64,000 bases of DNA from Pycnopodia helianthoides. Taxonomy: Eukaryota > Echinodermata > Asteroidea > Forcipulatida > Asteriidae. The stretch is taken from positions 16,210,094-16,274,093 of the forward strand of contig CM063255.1 of NCBI GenBank assembly GCA_032158295.1. The letters are read 5' to 3'. Below the pieces are notes generated by a model. That model was given only the letters and a program-made list of their open reading frames with translations. It did no database searches and was not told the DNA's origin. A program made the position numbers and the translations under genes. Shown one piece after another: positions 22,301 to 34,300 of the stretch (within the stretch, counting starts at the first letter, position 1; each line of letters begins with the position of its first letter).

Positions 22301-25300
22301 GAGAAACTGACTAGAGCGGGATTTGAACCAACGACCTTCGGATAAACGTGCCAGCGCTGTACTAACTGAGCTATCTAACCCTAGGGAGACCGCCCACATA
22401 GGGCTAGATAACTCAGTTGGTAGAGTGCCGGAACTGTCTTAAGGAAGTATTTGAAGCAGTTTTTGTTTGCTGAGAACAGTGTTGTTTCTATAAGTATAAA
22501 GAGGAAAGGATGAACCACGCTGAACTGCCAGTTCTGATATTTTTAAAGATTAGATGCAGGGCTCTTTATTTCTTTAAGGAGCCGTTATTAATCCACCTTA
22601 GATTCTAGAAGCACTGACTAAACTCTCGCGCACAGAAGTGACAGAACGCCGATGTTAAAACTGTACACAGCTACCTGAGCAGACGGTAATCGCTTAAGTT
22701 ATACCCCCGGAAGTGATACAATTATTTTTGAGAGCGCCCTCACGCGGTCAAAAATACGGCGCATTGAAGCTTTGAAGTTGAAAACAGAAGACAGATCAAT
22801 TGAAACTATTCCATATTAACTTTGTCAGTTCTTCGTGAAATTTTTACCGGTCTTAAGTTACCACCATGTTTTTGTTTTTTTGTTTACACATAAAGAAGAC
22901 GGAGAGTTGTCACCAGATGACGATGGCGATGACAATGACAGCGACTGGACGAGCGATGACGATCCAGAAAAGCTGTGGTGCATTTGTCGCAAACCTCACG
23001 ACAATAGGTAATACACATTCTGCTTATTTTAACTTTAGTCGTCGACTAGGTTGATGAGGTCAAGAACCTGATGGTATTAACCCTTACAGTGCCAGCCTAG
23101 TTTCAGTAATTCTGTTTCCACAGGCCGGCCATTTAAAAAAAAAAAAATTAAATATTTTTATGTCGAGTAGTAGAACGTAAGGGAACGTTGGCGGCCTGTG
23201 GATGGAGATTCAGTATGACGTTTCAGAACGTTGGCGCCACTCGAAGGGTTTCGTACCGGTCGTGTTTTGGCATTTCTTTATCCAGAGGGCAATTATATAT
23301 ATTTTTTGGTCGAGTAGTAGAACGTAAGGGAACGTTGGCGGCCTGTGGATGGATACTCAGTTTGACGTTTCAGAACGTTGGCGACACTCGAAGGGTTAAA
23401 CAAATCTTTACCATGCAACTGCGTGGGTTTATTTTCAGGAACTATTAGGGACTTTTCCCAAAAAGAAATTTGTTGTTTAGAATATCGTCGTCACAATTAA
23501 ACCCTGACTAAACAAAGTAAAGGCAACAAACATTCTCATAAGATCAGGGATGTGATTTCTCTGTTTTTTTCTTGGAATTGTGCCCCCAAAGTTGACCCTT
23601 GTGAATCGTGTAAATCCGGTGAGAAAATAGAGGGGTGGAATATAGAGTGGGGTCGTAATAGATTAGTTTGCGCTAAAACCTTTGACAGTTGATGGACTGG
23701 TAACAAGTTTAATTTGCAGTGGAGTTTAAGTACCCAGTAGAAACCAACAACGCAGTAGAAACCAACGGCGTGCAGACTAAACAAATAATAAATTAACTTG
23801 TGGCCACTGTGAGACACCCGTTGGGTGTGATAAAGCGCCATGTAAGATATTAGGATAACTATTTTTGCACTTTTAAGAACTACCTTTACAATATTCTCCA
23901 AACAGTAACCTTAAAGACACTGGACACCTTTGGTAATTGTCAAAGACCAGTCTTCTCACTTTGTGTATCTCAACATATGCACAAAATAACAAACCTCTGA
24001 AAGTTTGAACTCAATTGGTCGTCGAAGTTGCGAGGTAATAATGGAAGAAAAAACACCCTTGTCACACGAAGTTGTGTGCTTTCAGATGCTTGATTGCTTG
24101 ATTTCGAGACCTCACGCGTGAGGTCTCAAAACCAATTCAAATATTTTACTGAGAAATTACTTCTTTCTCAAAAACTACATTACTTCAGAGGGAGCCGTTT
24201 CTCACAATGTTTTATACTATCAACAGCTCTCCATTGCTCGTTACCAAGTAAGTTTTTATGCTAACAACTATTTTGAGTAATTACCAATAGTGTCCACTGC
24301 CTTTAAGAACTACCTTTACAATATTCTCCAAACAGTAACCTTAAGACGTCATATTCTGATTAGAAACAAAAGAAATGGGTCCCACAACCTCTGCCCCAAG
24401 CCCACCCCCAACCTGCACACACCAATTTGCTGGAACCCATTTGATTTTACACATGTAAGTGCTAAGACTAAACAGAACTTTCTCAGAGTATGGCAAAAAC
24501 AAGTTTAAAAGATGCTGTTTGTTAGAACTTGTTTACGTCAATTAGTTTTGTCACCCCTGTGCCCAATTGCACGGCTCTGATTTCCAAAAGCAACAAAAAA
24601 AGTATATTCCTGGAAGCAGGGAATTCCTCGCTTACATCAGCGTGTTTTACAGGTTAGCAGGGAATTCCTCGCTTATATCAGCATGTTTTACAGGTTAGCA
24701 GGGAATTCCTCGCTTATATCGGGGTGTTTTACAGGTTAGCAGGGAATTCCTCGCTTACATCAGCGTGTTTTACAGGTTAGCAGGGAATTCCTCGCTTACA
24801 TCAGCGTGTTTTACAGGTTAGCAGGGAATTCCTCGCTTACATCAGGGTGTTTTACAGGTTAGCAGGGAATTACTCGCTTACATCGCTTACATCAGGGTGT
24901 TTCACAGGTTAGCAGGGAATTCCTCGCTTACATCAGCGTGTTTTACAGGTTAGCAGGGAATTCCTCGCTTACATCAGCGTGTTTTACAGGTTAGCAGGGA
25001 ATTCCTTGCTTACATCAGGGTGTTTCAAAGGTTAGCAGGGAATTTCTTTCTGTGCCTGACATTGTACTTCATGTTACTAGGCACTCTTGGCTTACATAGC
25101 CATGGCAGCTAGTGCATAAATTTTGCACTTTGCCCTGTAAGCAAAGAATTGTGATCACAAGCGAAGAATTTGGCTGTAAGCAGAGCCTTGACATTGGGTC
25201 TAGGTGGTTTAAGTCGGAACAGTATGAAGTTGGGGCTCGAATTTTACACTGAACCACTGGTCCGAGGCCAGTGATTTTAGCATCGGGCCAGTAAACTCAT

Positions 25301-28300
25301 GTCCGGACATGTCTGGCGGTCTTGTGTTTGTGTTCAAATGTTGACTTTCAGTCTGATAAATACAATTCTGTTGATGATCGAAGACTACTTACCCATAATA
25401 TACAAATTAAATCTTCTCTTTGTGCTTTTTGAATTTCAAACAGTTCAATTGTTAACCTGTGTAGGCATTTTTTCTTCTCACTTCAATTCTGGTCTTGTAC
25501 TCAAAATTCCAGTCCAGTAAATATTTTGGGCTACAAGCCCTGCAGTCTTGTGGGTTACTCCCCCCAATTCTAGCCCTGGTCCAGAAGGGCTAACCACACG
25601 GTGCGCTGAATTCATCAATGCAGGTGATTTACAATACAGTGCGCCCTCTGGAGTTTACCCCGGAGAGGCCGTTTCATTTTTAAAGTGGTTGACTAAATAT
25701 AATTACACTGGCAACTCAGCTGCGCACAGGCTGTTTGGGAGCCTTGAAATTTCTGACACGAATCCAAAAATTATTCACCAGCATTTCAAGGCAGCTGGTA
25801 CACCCAGTAAACCACCATAATTTAAAACACAAAGCCATCAACCAAAGTATTTGTACTTATAAATAGTGCTGTTAATTTTCAAAGGTCATCGTCTTGTTCT
25901 TGAAAATATGCTTTTAGTTAAATAGTTAAACATGTGTTAGAGGTTAGGTCCCATGCAAAAATTGAACAGCCTAAAGAATGCCTCTTGAACACCAATAGAA
26001 CAATTCCAAAAAATATATCAGCAAAAGAAAAATAACAAATTCAACTGATTTTTTAAGGGTTTTTCCTTGTTAAAGATATTTATCAATGGCAATAATAGTG
26101 TGAGGAGCTGGTCTTCACTGGCTGGCCGTCCTTCGACTTGGTCCATTAACATCGGCCAGCTGCCAACTCGGTCATTACATACACTCAGTGAAGACCGGCT
26201 CCTCTCACTGTTATTGCCATTAATAAATATCAGTGTACCTTAAAGCTTTTTGGAAATCATCTACATGTAGGCCTATTCGTCTGATTTGACATTTTAAAGT
26301 TGCATGGCCAGATATTCGCCGAAATACTTAAATGTACTCGTGCAACTTGTGAAATGCAAATTCTTTGTACATTGCTAATGGATGTTAGATGATGTCGGAC
26401 AATAATTTGTTTAAATTTTTGTTAACGGCCACTAATCATTGGTGGATTTGTTCATGCAACATCTTAGAGTAGCATACCGGCTTTTTCTGTCTTACTGTAG
26501 TTTAGTAAATGTAAACAAAATTTGTTGATGGTGTTTGTGAAATAAACATCAAAATGTCACGTAATTGACATGAAGTGTTTGGAAAAAACTACAGCGGTCA
26601 AAGGTCAGTGCTTCACCAGCTGTTGCAACTGTCAAATTTATATGATCTTGTTGCGCAGTAGACTGGTGCTCTGTTTAGTGTCTAGGCAAATATAATAATT
26701 GTGGAGAGGCATGAGCACCCAGTCTGTGTGGATGGCCTGGACGCAACTTTTTTGTTCTGCAGCACATGCCGGCTATGGAGTCGACAGTTAAGGGATAGGG
26801 AAGAACAGCCTATCTCTTAACTGTTGACTGTATTGACGAAGTATGCTGCAAAAAAAAAATCGCGACCTGGACCACCATTTGTTCATTTTATTTTTGGGGA
26901 AGGAGGGAGGAATGCCAGTTCTTTCCTCCAAAGACGGTCCAATCCACGTCATGAAAGGGTTCACTATATGAAATTCGTATGAATATCAAAACCAACCAGT
27001 GAAAATTTCATGAAACTAGGTTGCCATGCCTCAGTGAAAATAGGAAAATGCTTCGTTTCTACTTCATATTTCAAAATGAAGTGGATTTTTTTGGGGGCCA
27101 ATCGGGAAATGAATTGGAATGAATAAAGTAATGTAGGTCTATATGCAGCAACGTTTTCACTTTGTACTGTACCAATGTGAACTGGAGACTAGTTCTTGAT
27201 TGAAACTGGTAAACAGCGGTCATGACACTTGTGTCCCTGAGCAAGATGCTTTACTATAATTGCTCCTCTCCACCCAGGGGTGTAAATGGGTACCTGCGAG
27301 GGTAAAGGTTGATATTTTGTATGAAAAAGCCTTTGGAGCGCCACAGCAGCACAGGGCTGTATACTCCCTAGGGAGCTGAGAAAGATTACAGGAATGCTAT
27401 TGGCCCAAATGACCAGGGCACTAATGTAAAGCGCATTGATACGTTATTGTAAAATGCACTATACATGTATAAGAACTAGTTATTATTATTAACAAAAACA
27501 AAAACATTGTTTTCGACACAATCTTACTTTTACTCCTTTGTATTTAACTGTGGGGTTTGTTTTTTTGTATTTGTTATTAAGAATTCTTGTGAAGAAAATT
27601 TAGAATTGTTTAAATTTTTGTATCAACAAATTTTTATTTGCACAAACATGAAATGATGTTGTTGAGGTCAGGGGTTAAGAATGTGGTTGAGGAATGTCTT
27701 TATGCCTTTATGAATGAGTTTCTACCTCTTGAGGGCAGCAGACATTTCAATAAGTCCAGCCCAAGTCATCAATACATGCAATAATGCAGGCAATACATTT
27801 TTGGCAAGATATAATAATCGGTCCAAAGTTCAGCTGGGACATGAATAATTCATGCTATTTTTTTCCGGTGAACCCTGCATTATTATACCTTGCATTATCT
27901 GCCAGTTATGCTGAGGCCACGCCCTGCTCATGAATAATTCAGATCTAATTACTGACTGCACTATGCATGCACTTGCCACATTATCAGCGTGTGTATGTAC
28001 ACACAACCATATTGGCAGGACGGACTGGCAGTCTCACAGCACTATGGTAATGTACATGTACATATGCATTAAAATGAAGACTAAATAATATCAATTTGGC
28101 TGCAACCATATGGTACCTCTCCAGTAAACTGGAATTATTCATGATTGAATTATGTGGCATTGTCGCACTCAGTTTGAGCTGGCACGGCTGCATGCTTGGG
28201 TGAATTTTCAGACGTCTGTTTGTATTGTAGCACTGAATCTTGTATTGTAATCTATTCATGATAATTATACTTTCACTATGGTAGAAGAGCGTAATTTCAA

Positions 28301-31300
28301 GGTAAGATTAAAATGTTTTTAATCACCAAAAATGTCTTAATTTATTTCATGCACTGGTGTAATTTCTCAGAACCTGCAGATTTTTTATTTTTATTTATGT
28401 CATTGTCATAATGAAACCCTGACTACACTAAGTAAAGACAACAAACATTCTTGTAAAATGCACCCAGGATTTGTTGTTCTCTTTCGTGGACATAGCGAAT
28501 GTGTTCACCTTGAATCGGCCGAACCTTGGCCGTACATTAAGTCACGGCCGATTAATCTGCCATGGTACGGTAGACCCCTTGGATTTACCTCCCATATGTT
28601 AAATAGAAGAATAAACAGTGGTGGCAGCCTGTCAATCTCATGTAAGCCTAGATCGTACAACACCAAGGCTAAGGTCTGGAATCGGGGATTACATGAAAAG
28701 AGGGACATGTCGAGCATGAATTCTGGTAGTGCCCTTTGTCACTCTCTGTACCCTTTGATATTCAATCAACAAAACAGCATTTAAAGGCACTGGACACTAT
28801 TGGTATTTACTCAAAATAATTGTTAGCATAAAAACTTACTTGGTAACGAGCAATAGAGAGCTGTTGATAGTATAAAACAGTGTGAGAAACAGCTCCCTTT
28901 GAAGTAACATAGTTTTTGAGAAGGAAGTAATTTCTCAAATTGATTTTGAGACCTCACGCGTGAGGTCTCGAAATCAAGCATCTGAAAGCACACAACTTCG
29001 TGTGACAAGGGTGTTTTTTCTTCCATTATTACCTCGCAACTTCGACGACCAATTGAATTCAAATTTTCACAGGTTTGTTATTTTGTACATATGTTGAGAC
29101 ACACCAAGTGAGAAGACTGGTCTTTGACAAATACCAAAGGTGTCCATTGTCTTTAAAGGCAAAGTATACCTTTTCTTTTATGGACTGTTTGATTGTTTTA
29201 GTCCTATATAAATGTAGATATATACAAAGAAACTAACCTGTGGAAATTTCGTTTCAAAAGGTGGTCGCGTTTTTTAAATATCGCCCAAATCGGCAGCTAT
29301 TATGTCCCTGCATAAAGAATAATTCTAATAGAATACACAATCTGAGAAACGTTTCTGGCAGAAACATTTCTCAGATTCAAATTTTGGGGGATAACAATTG
29401 ACAATTTTTTGTATACCAATTGTATACCTTCCCTTTAACCCTCTTTCTGTCAGTGACTCTTGGCAACATTTTCCAGTGAGTTGACCAACCATTTGAAACC
29501 ATTCGACTGACTGCCAAGGTTGTGTACGGTGGCACAACTGTGCACAGAACTAACTGTGTACTGTGTACATGCATTCCCTCATGGTATCATATTTCAGGCT
29601 GGCATAGTTTATCTATCATTCAAAACCACTTGAATGGTATTGAATGGTCAGACAGCAAGAGGGTTAAGCCATTTTCGAAATATGGTGGACACATTACCAT
29701 AACACTATCTGGTTTGGGTAAATTTATCTGTGTACACCCAAACCAAACAGTGCACTCCTACAGTGTCCACCATACATGTACCTCAAAAAAGGCTTATTGA
29801 ATTGAACCTAGTGACCGAGGCAGATATTCCACTGCAACAGGGGAGGACCGGGAAAAAGTCGAGACAAATGACCGCGTAAATTTGTCACGCTTTTGTTTTC
29901 CCCCTCCACAGGTTCATGATATGCTGTGACCAGTGTGAGGAATGGTACCACGGATCCTGTGTAAACATCACTAAGGCAGAGGGAAAACGCCTCGAACGGG
30001 AGAAGATTCGCTGGATATGTCCAGTTTGTATTGGTGAGTGTTGGACTACTACCCCCTTCCGTCCCTCCAATATCACTCAAATGGGGTTGTTTTTCGCACC
30101 CAAGTAGATCCATGTCATCGGCGCCAGGTGTCGCGGTATCTGTCCACCTCTAGGACCCCCGTTCGTTGAAAGATGGAATGTTCCATTTCCAATAAGGTAA
30201 AGCCGAGTTGAATGGAACACTCCATCTTTCCACCCGTGAAAATATTCTCACTCATTTGCATTCATAAACGGTCATCGTTTTTTTACTGTCCCCTTCTGTC
30301 CCTCGGCTATCACTCGTACAGTGTGCGTGGAGTATTTCAAGCGGGAAAAGATTGGCTTGGTCCAACTTGGTTGAGTCTTTTGGTATACTATCCCCTTCAG
30401 TCCCTCCACTATCACTTGAACAGTATAGTATTTCAAACTGAAGAAACCTGGTTGTTATACAATATCTCCTTTATCAATAAGGACCTCTAGGTAAATTGTT
30501 CAAATTGGCAGAATTAAAAAAACACATTTTCCTTGAATTGTTCACTTCCAATACTTAAACGTATAAAAGTGGCAGATGAAACATGCAGATCTGACTAGTC
30601 CTTATATAGTGCATTTTTACAGTAACGTATCAATGCACTTTACATTAGTGCTCTGGTCATTGGGCTAATAGCATCTTTCTCACTCAGCTCCCTGGGGAGT
30701 ATACAGCCCTGGGGCTGCCGTGGCTTTTTCAAACACAATATCAACCTCTACCCTCGCAGGTACCCATTTATACCCCTGGGTAAAGAGAAGCAATTATAGT
30801 AAAGCATCTTGCTTACAAGTGTCATGACCGGGATTCGAACCCACACCCCGATGACTCAACCACCAGAACTTGAATCCGACGCTCTAAACCGCTCGACCAA
30901 GACACAATATGTGTGAATTAAACATACTTTTAACAATTGTATTCTTTATTTTAAAGATGTTTTGAGGATATTGCTTTCAAAGAATGTTTTCATTTCATAA
31001 AGTGCGACCGATTACGTGCAAGACTTACATCGTCTATTCTAGCGTGGAAAGTAGGCAAAAACAATGGTGCTTCAAACATTTAGGACGATGCTTGTATCAA
31101 AATAGCATCTCAGCTCACGATAAATATTTTTTATCGAATCGTCTTTAGAAAAAGACAAGAGAGACAGCAAGCGGGAGATGAAGAATGTCGGGGATGCGGA
31201 GAGAAAAGACACCCCAGAAAAACCGCTGGACAAACCCCAAGACAAACCGCAAGACAAACCGGGTCCCACGGCCAAGGAGAAACCGCCCGAAGAGAGCGCA

Positions 31301-34300
31301 GAGGTCAAGGTTGAAGGGTCGGAGGTCGCCAAGTCTGAGGTGACGACCGGGAAGTCACCGGAGCTGCCGTCGACAAAGAAGAAGCGGTTGAAGTTTTACA
31401 AGGTTTGTTTTGTCTAACCCATCAATGAGCACCGCTGTCCTCACTTGCTGACATAGGTTATGTTATTTACGTTGTCTTTACCACATTGTACACACCAGTC
31501 AGCTCATATTCTTGATATCCGAAGCTGGACCATGCCGCACATCCTAGAGGGGGTGTCCATTAACATGGGACAGTAATTTGGTTAGGAGAGGGCAGCAAAA
31601 AACCTCTGCCAGCATCCTTTGTGTACAAAATCAGTGTGTCCATTGCCACTGGTAGAGGAAGCCAAATTATAAAACTAAATTAATTAAGCAGACAGATCAG
31701 CTCAAATTAATCCAGACAATACCTGGACATGTACGCTACACATTTAGATTTAACACAAAGCAAAATTGAAAATAAAACAAACTCTCTTATCCTATGGGAA
31801 AAGGTTGGACGTCTGTGCTGACTACGTATTGGAGGCACGTTGCACCCACAAAGATGCCTCGCTTGAGGGTTGAGAGGTGCTTCTCAGCCCCAAGTCATTT
31901 TCAACTTGACATTCTTCAGTTTTCATTTTGAAACTAACAAACGTATATTCATAAATACCCAGCTTAAAGAACAGATTATTTCATCGTTAGTTGTTATGAG
32001 TGATAGATAAACTATGCCAGCCTGCAATGTAGTATCATTTGGTGAATGCGTTTACACTGTACACAGTCAACCCTCCTACTGTCTGACCATTGAATATCAC
32101 TTACTACTTTTGAATGATAGATAAACTATGCCAGCCTGCTATATGATATCATTTGGTGAAAGCATCTACACTGTACACAGTCGACCCTCCTACTGTCTGA
32201 CCATTCAGTATCATCTATTTCAGTTTTGAATGATAGATTTACTATGCCAGCCTGCATTATGATATCATGTTTTAAATTTATCTACACTGTACACAGTCAA
32301 CCCTCCTACTGTCTGACCTTTCAATATCATCTTTTTTAGTTTTGAATGATAAACTATGCCAGTCTGCAATGGGATATAATGTTGCGAATGCAGACACTGT
32401 ACTTGGTCAGCCCTCCTACTGTATGACCATTCAATGTCAACTCACTGGCAAATGTTACCAATGAGTAGGAGGGTGAGATTTGACATTCTCGTTGGGCGAC
32501 TGACAAGAGCTATTTATTAAATTTACAATCACCACATTATCATTCCACAGCCGCCACCGCCCAAACAGCACTGCATCGGACCGGGTTGTCAGAGCTGGGC
32601 GCGGCCAGGCTCCATCTACTGCAGCAGCGATTGCATCGTACGCCACGCCCGCCAGTCCATCCGCGTCATCCACCAGGAGAAGGAGAAGTCCCTGGGGTCC
32701 AAGTGGAGGCGCGATTCCACCGGCTCCGTGGCCAACAGGAGTGTATTGGTAAGAAACCGGCCTGTCTGCTGCCCCCCTAGTACTGAAGATGGCTCTTTTG
32801 GGGGTTCGCTCGTCTCCAGCGCTTTGCCTTAAAACCAAAGGCGCTGGGATGGGCAAACGTATCGTTAACGTTAATGCTCAGTCCCATGCTCAGTCCCATC
32901 ATGCATCACACTCACACTGCAAGCACTGCACGCATGACGTACTTCCTGAAGAAGAATCTGTGCAAGCTGATTAGCCCATCCCAGCGGTCCTGGATAGGCC
33001 GCTGGGGCCGAGCGAATTTTTGGGGTAGATTGGGCCCCTTTGTTTATCAGGGTACCAGCATTGTGTCATGGCCGAACTGTCAAGCCAATGGACTCAAGCT
33101 TTGGTGTTTCTGATCAGTAGAGTGTGGGTTTGAGTCTCGGTCGTGACACTTAGACTGGGCTCCTTTCTTTATCGGGGTACCAGCTGTGTTATGGCCGAGC
33201 CGTCAAGCGCACTGGACTCGAGCTCTGGGCCCAATTTCATAAAGCCTGCAAGCACAAAAACTGGTAAACACAGAAAAATATTGCTAACCAGAAACTGGCT
33301 ACCAGCCAACATTCCATAAAGTTTACATTGTTGCGACTGAATTGCCTCCACATCTGGAAATGAACCTTATAGCGTGTACTAGCACTCCTGAAAGTGTCAT
33401 CTAATTTATTTTTTTTTTTTTGAGGGGGGATAAAGCAAATTTTATTTGCACCAGGACAATTTGTGTGCTTGAGGAGCTCTATGAAATTGAGTCAAGTTTA
33501 GGGTGTAGTGCTTAAAATTCCTTTTAGTGAACCGTGGTTCAAATCTCACATTGGACTGAAACCTAGCTTGGGATTTATAATCTAAGACGTGGTTTCAAGT
33601 TCCCAACAGTAAAAAAATACTCGCAGAGGACCCTGAACAACTTTGATCTTTTTCATCCCAGAGCCCCGGTCACCGCCACGAGCCAGAGCGCATTCCCGTT
33701 CTGGAGCGACACACGGGTAAGGTACGCACCGGTCTGTCGGCGCCCATCCAGGACCAAGTCTATGACTTCCTAGAGAGACACCCATCCTACGAAGTCCTGA
33801 GACCGGGCACTCAACATGGGGTCGCTACCTTCTACTCGAGTAAGTATTTTGGGGGGTTGAACAAAGAAAAATAGACCAAAGTCACCTTTGGTAAGGAAGA
33901 GCGGGTATGAGTGCAGTTGACTAAAGTCACCAATGGTAAGGAAGAGGGGGTATGAGTGCAGTTGAGGAAAGTCACCTTTGGTAAGGAAGAGCAGGTATGA
34001 GTGCAGTCGACTAAAGTCACCTATGGTAAGGAAGAGGGGGTATAAGTTCAGTTGACTAAAGTCTCATATGATAAGGAGGAGGTTAATTAGCATCTTCCAT
34101 CTTTTGTTTTAACAGCAAAAACCAAACCGCCAAAGGACAAGAAAGAAGAGCAGATTGTGGCGCGGGTCAGAGAGAGAGAGCGAGAGCAGAGGTCCGAGCA
34201 CAAGGCACACGGCCGAGACAGCGCAGACAAGCCGTCCACATCTCTTCTTCTTCCTCCTCCTCCTCCTCGAAGGAGAAAGCCTCCGGGAAGGAGAAGACGA

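Larger units (their letters stand above)
23008..29911 (+). other. 6.9-kb DIDO1/PHF3 intron splitting the PHD finger
   Basis: Holds the repeat at 23140, a family A MITE (23911), the 41-bp array (24599), a hAT-like copy (25231-25575), two hairpins (26076 and 26731), a SINE (27190), and MITEs at 28781 and 29437. From 27500 to 28780 I see no gene; short open frames there match nothing I know. Confidence 0.6.

Noticed and set aside
22285..22385. tRNA gene on the minus strand
   Set aside because: A and B boxes are present, but acceptor and anticodon stems do not close, and similar copies carry shared non-tRNA tails. It is a SINE.
28458..28784. 108-residue ORF (MHPGFVVLFRGHSECVHLES...)
   Set aside because: No recognised motif, no splice or start context, and an equally long frame on the other strand; left unannotated.
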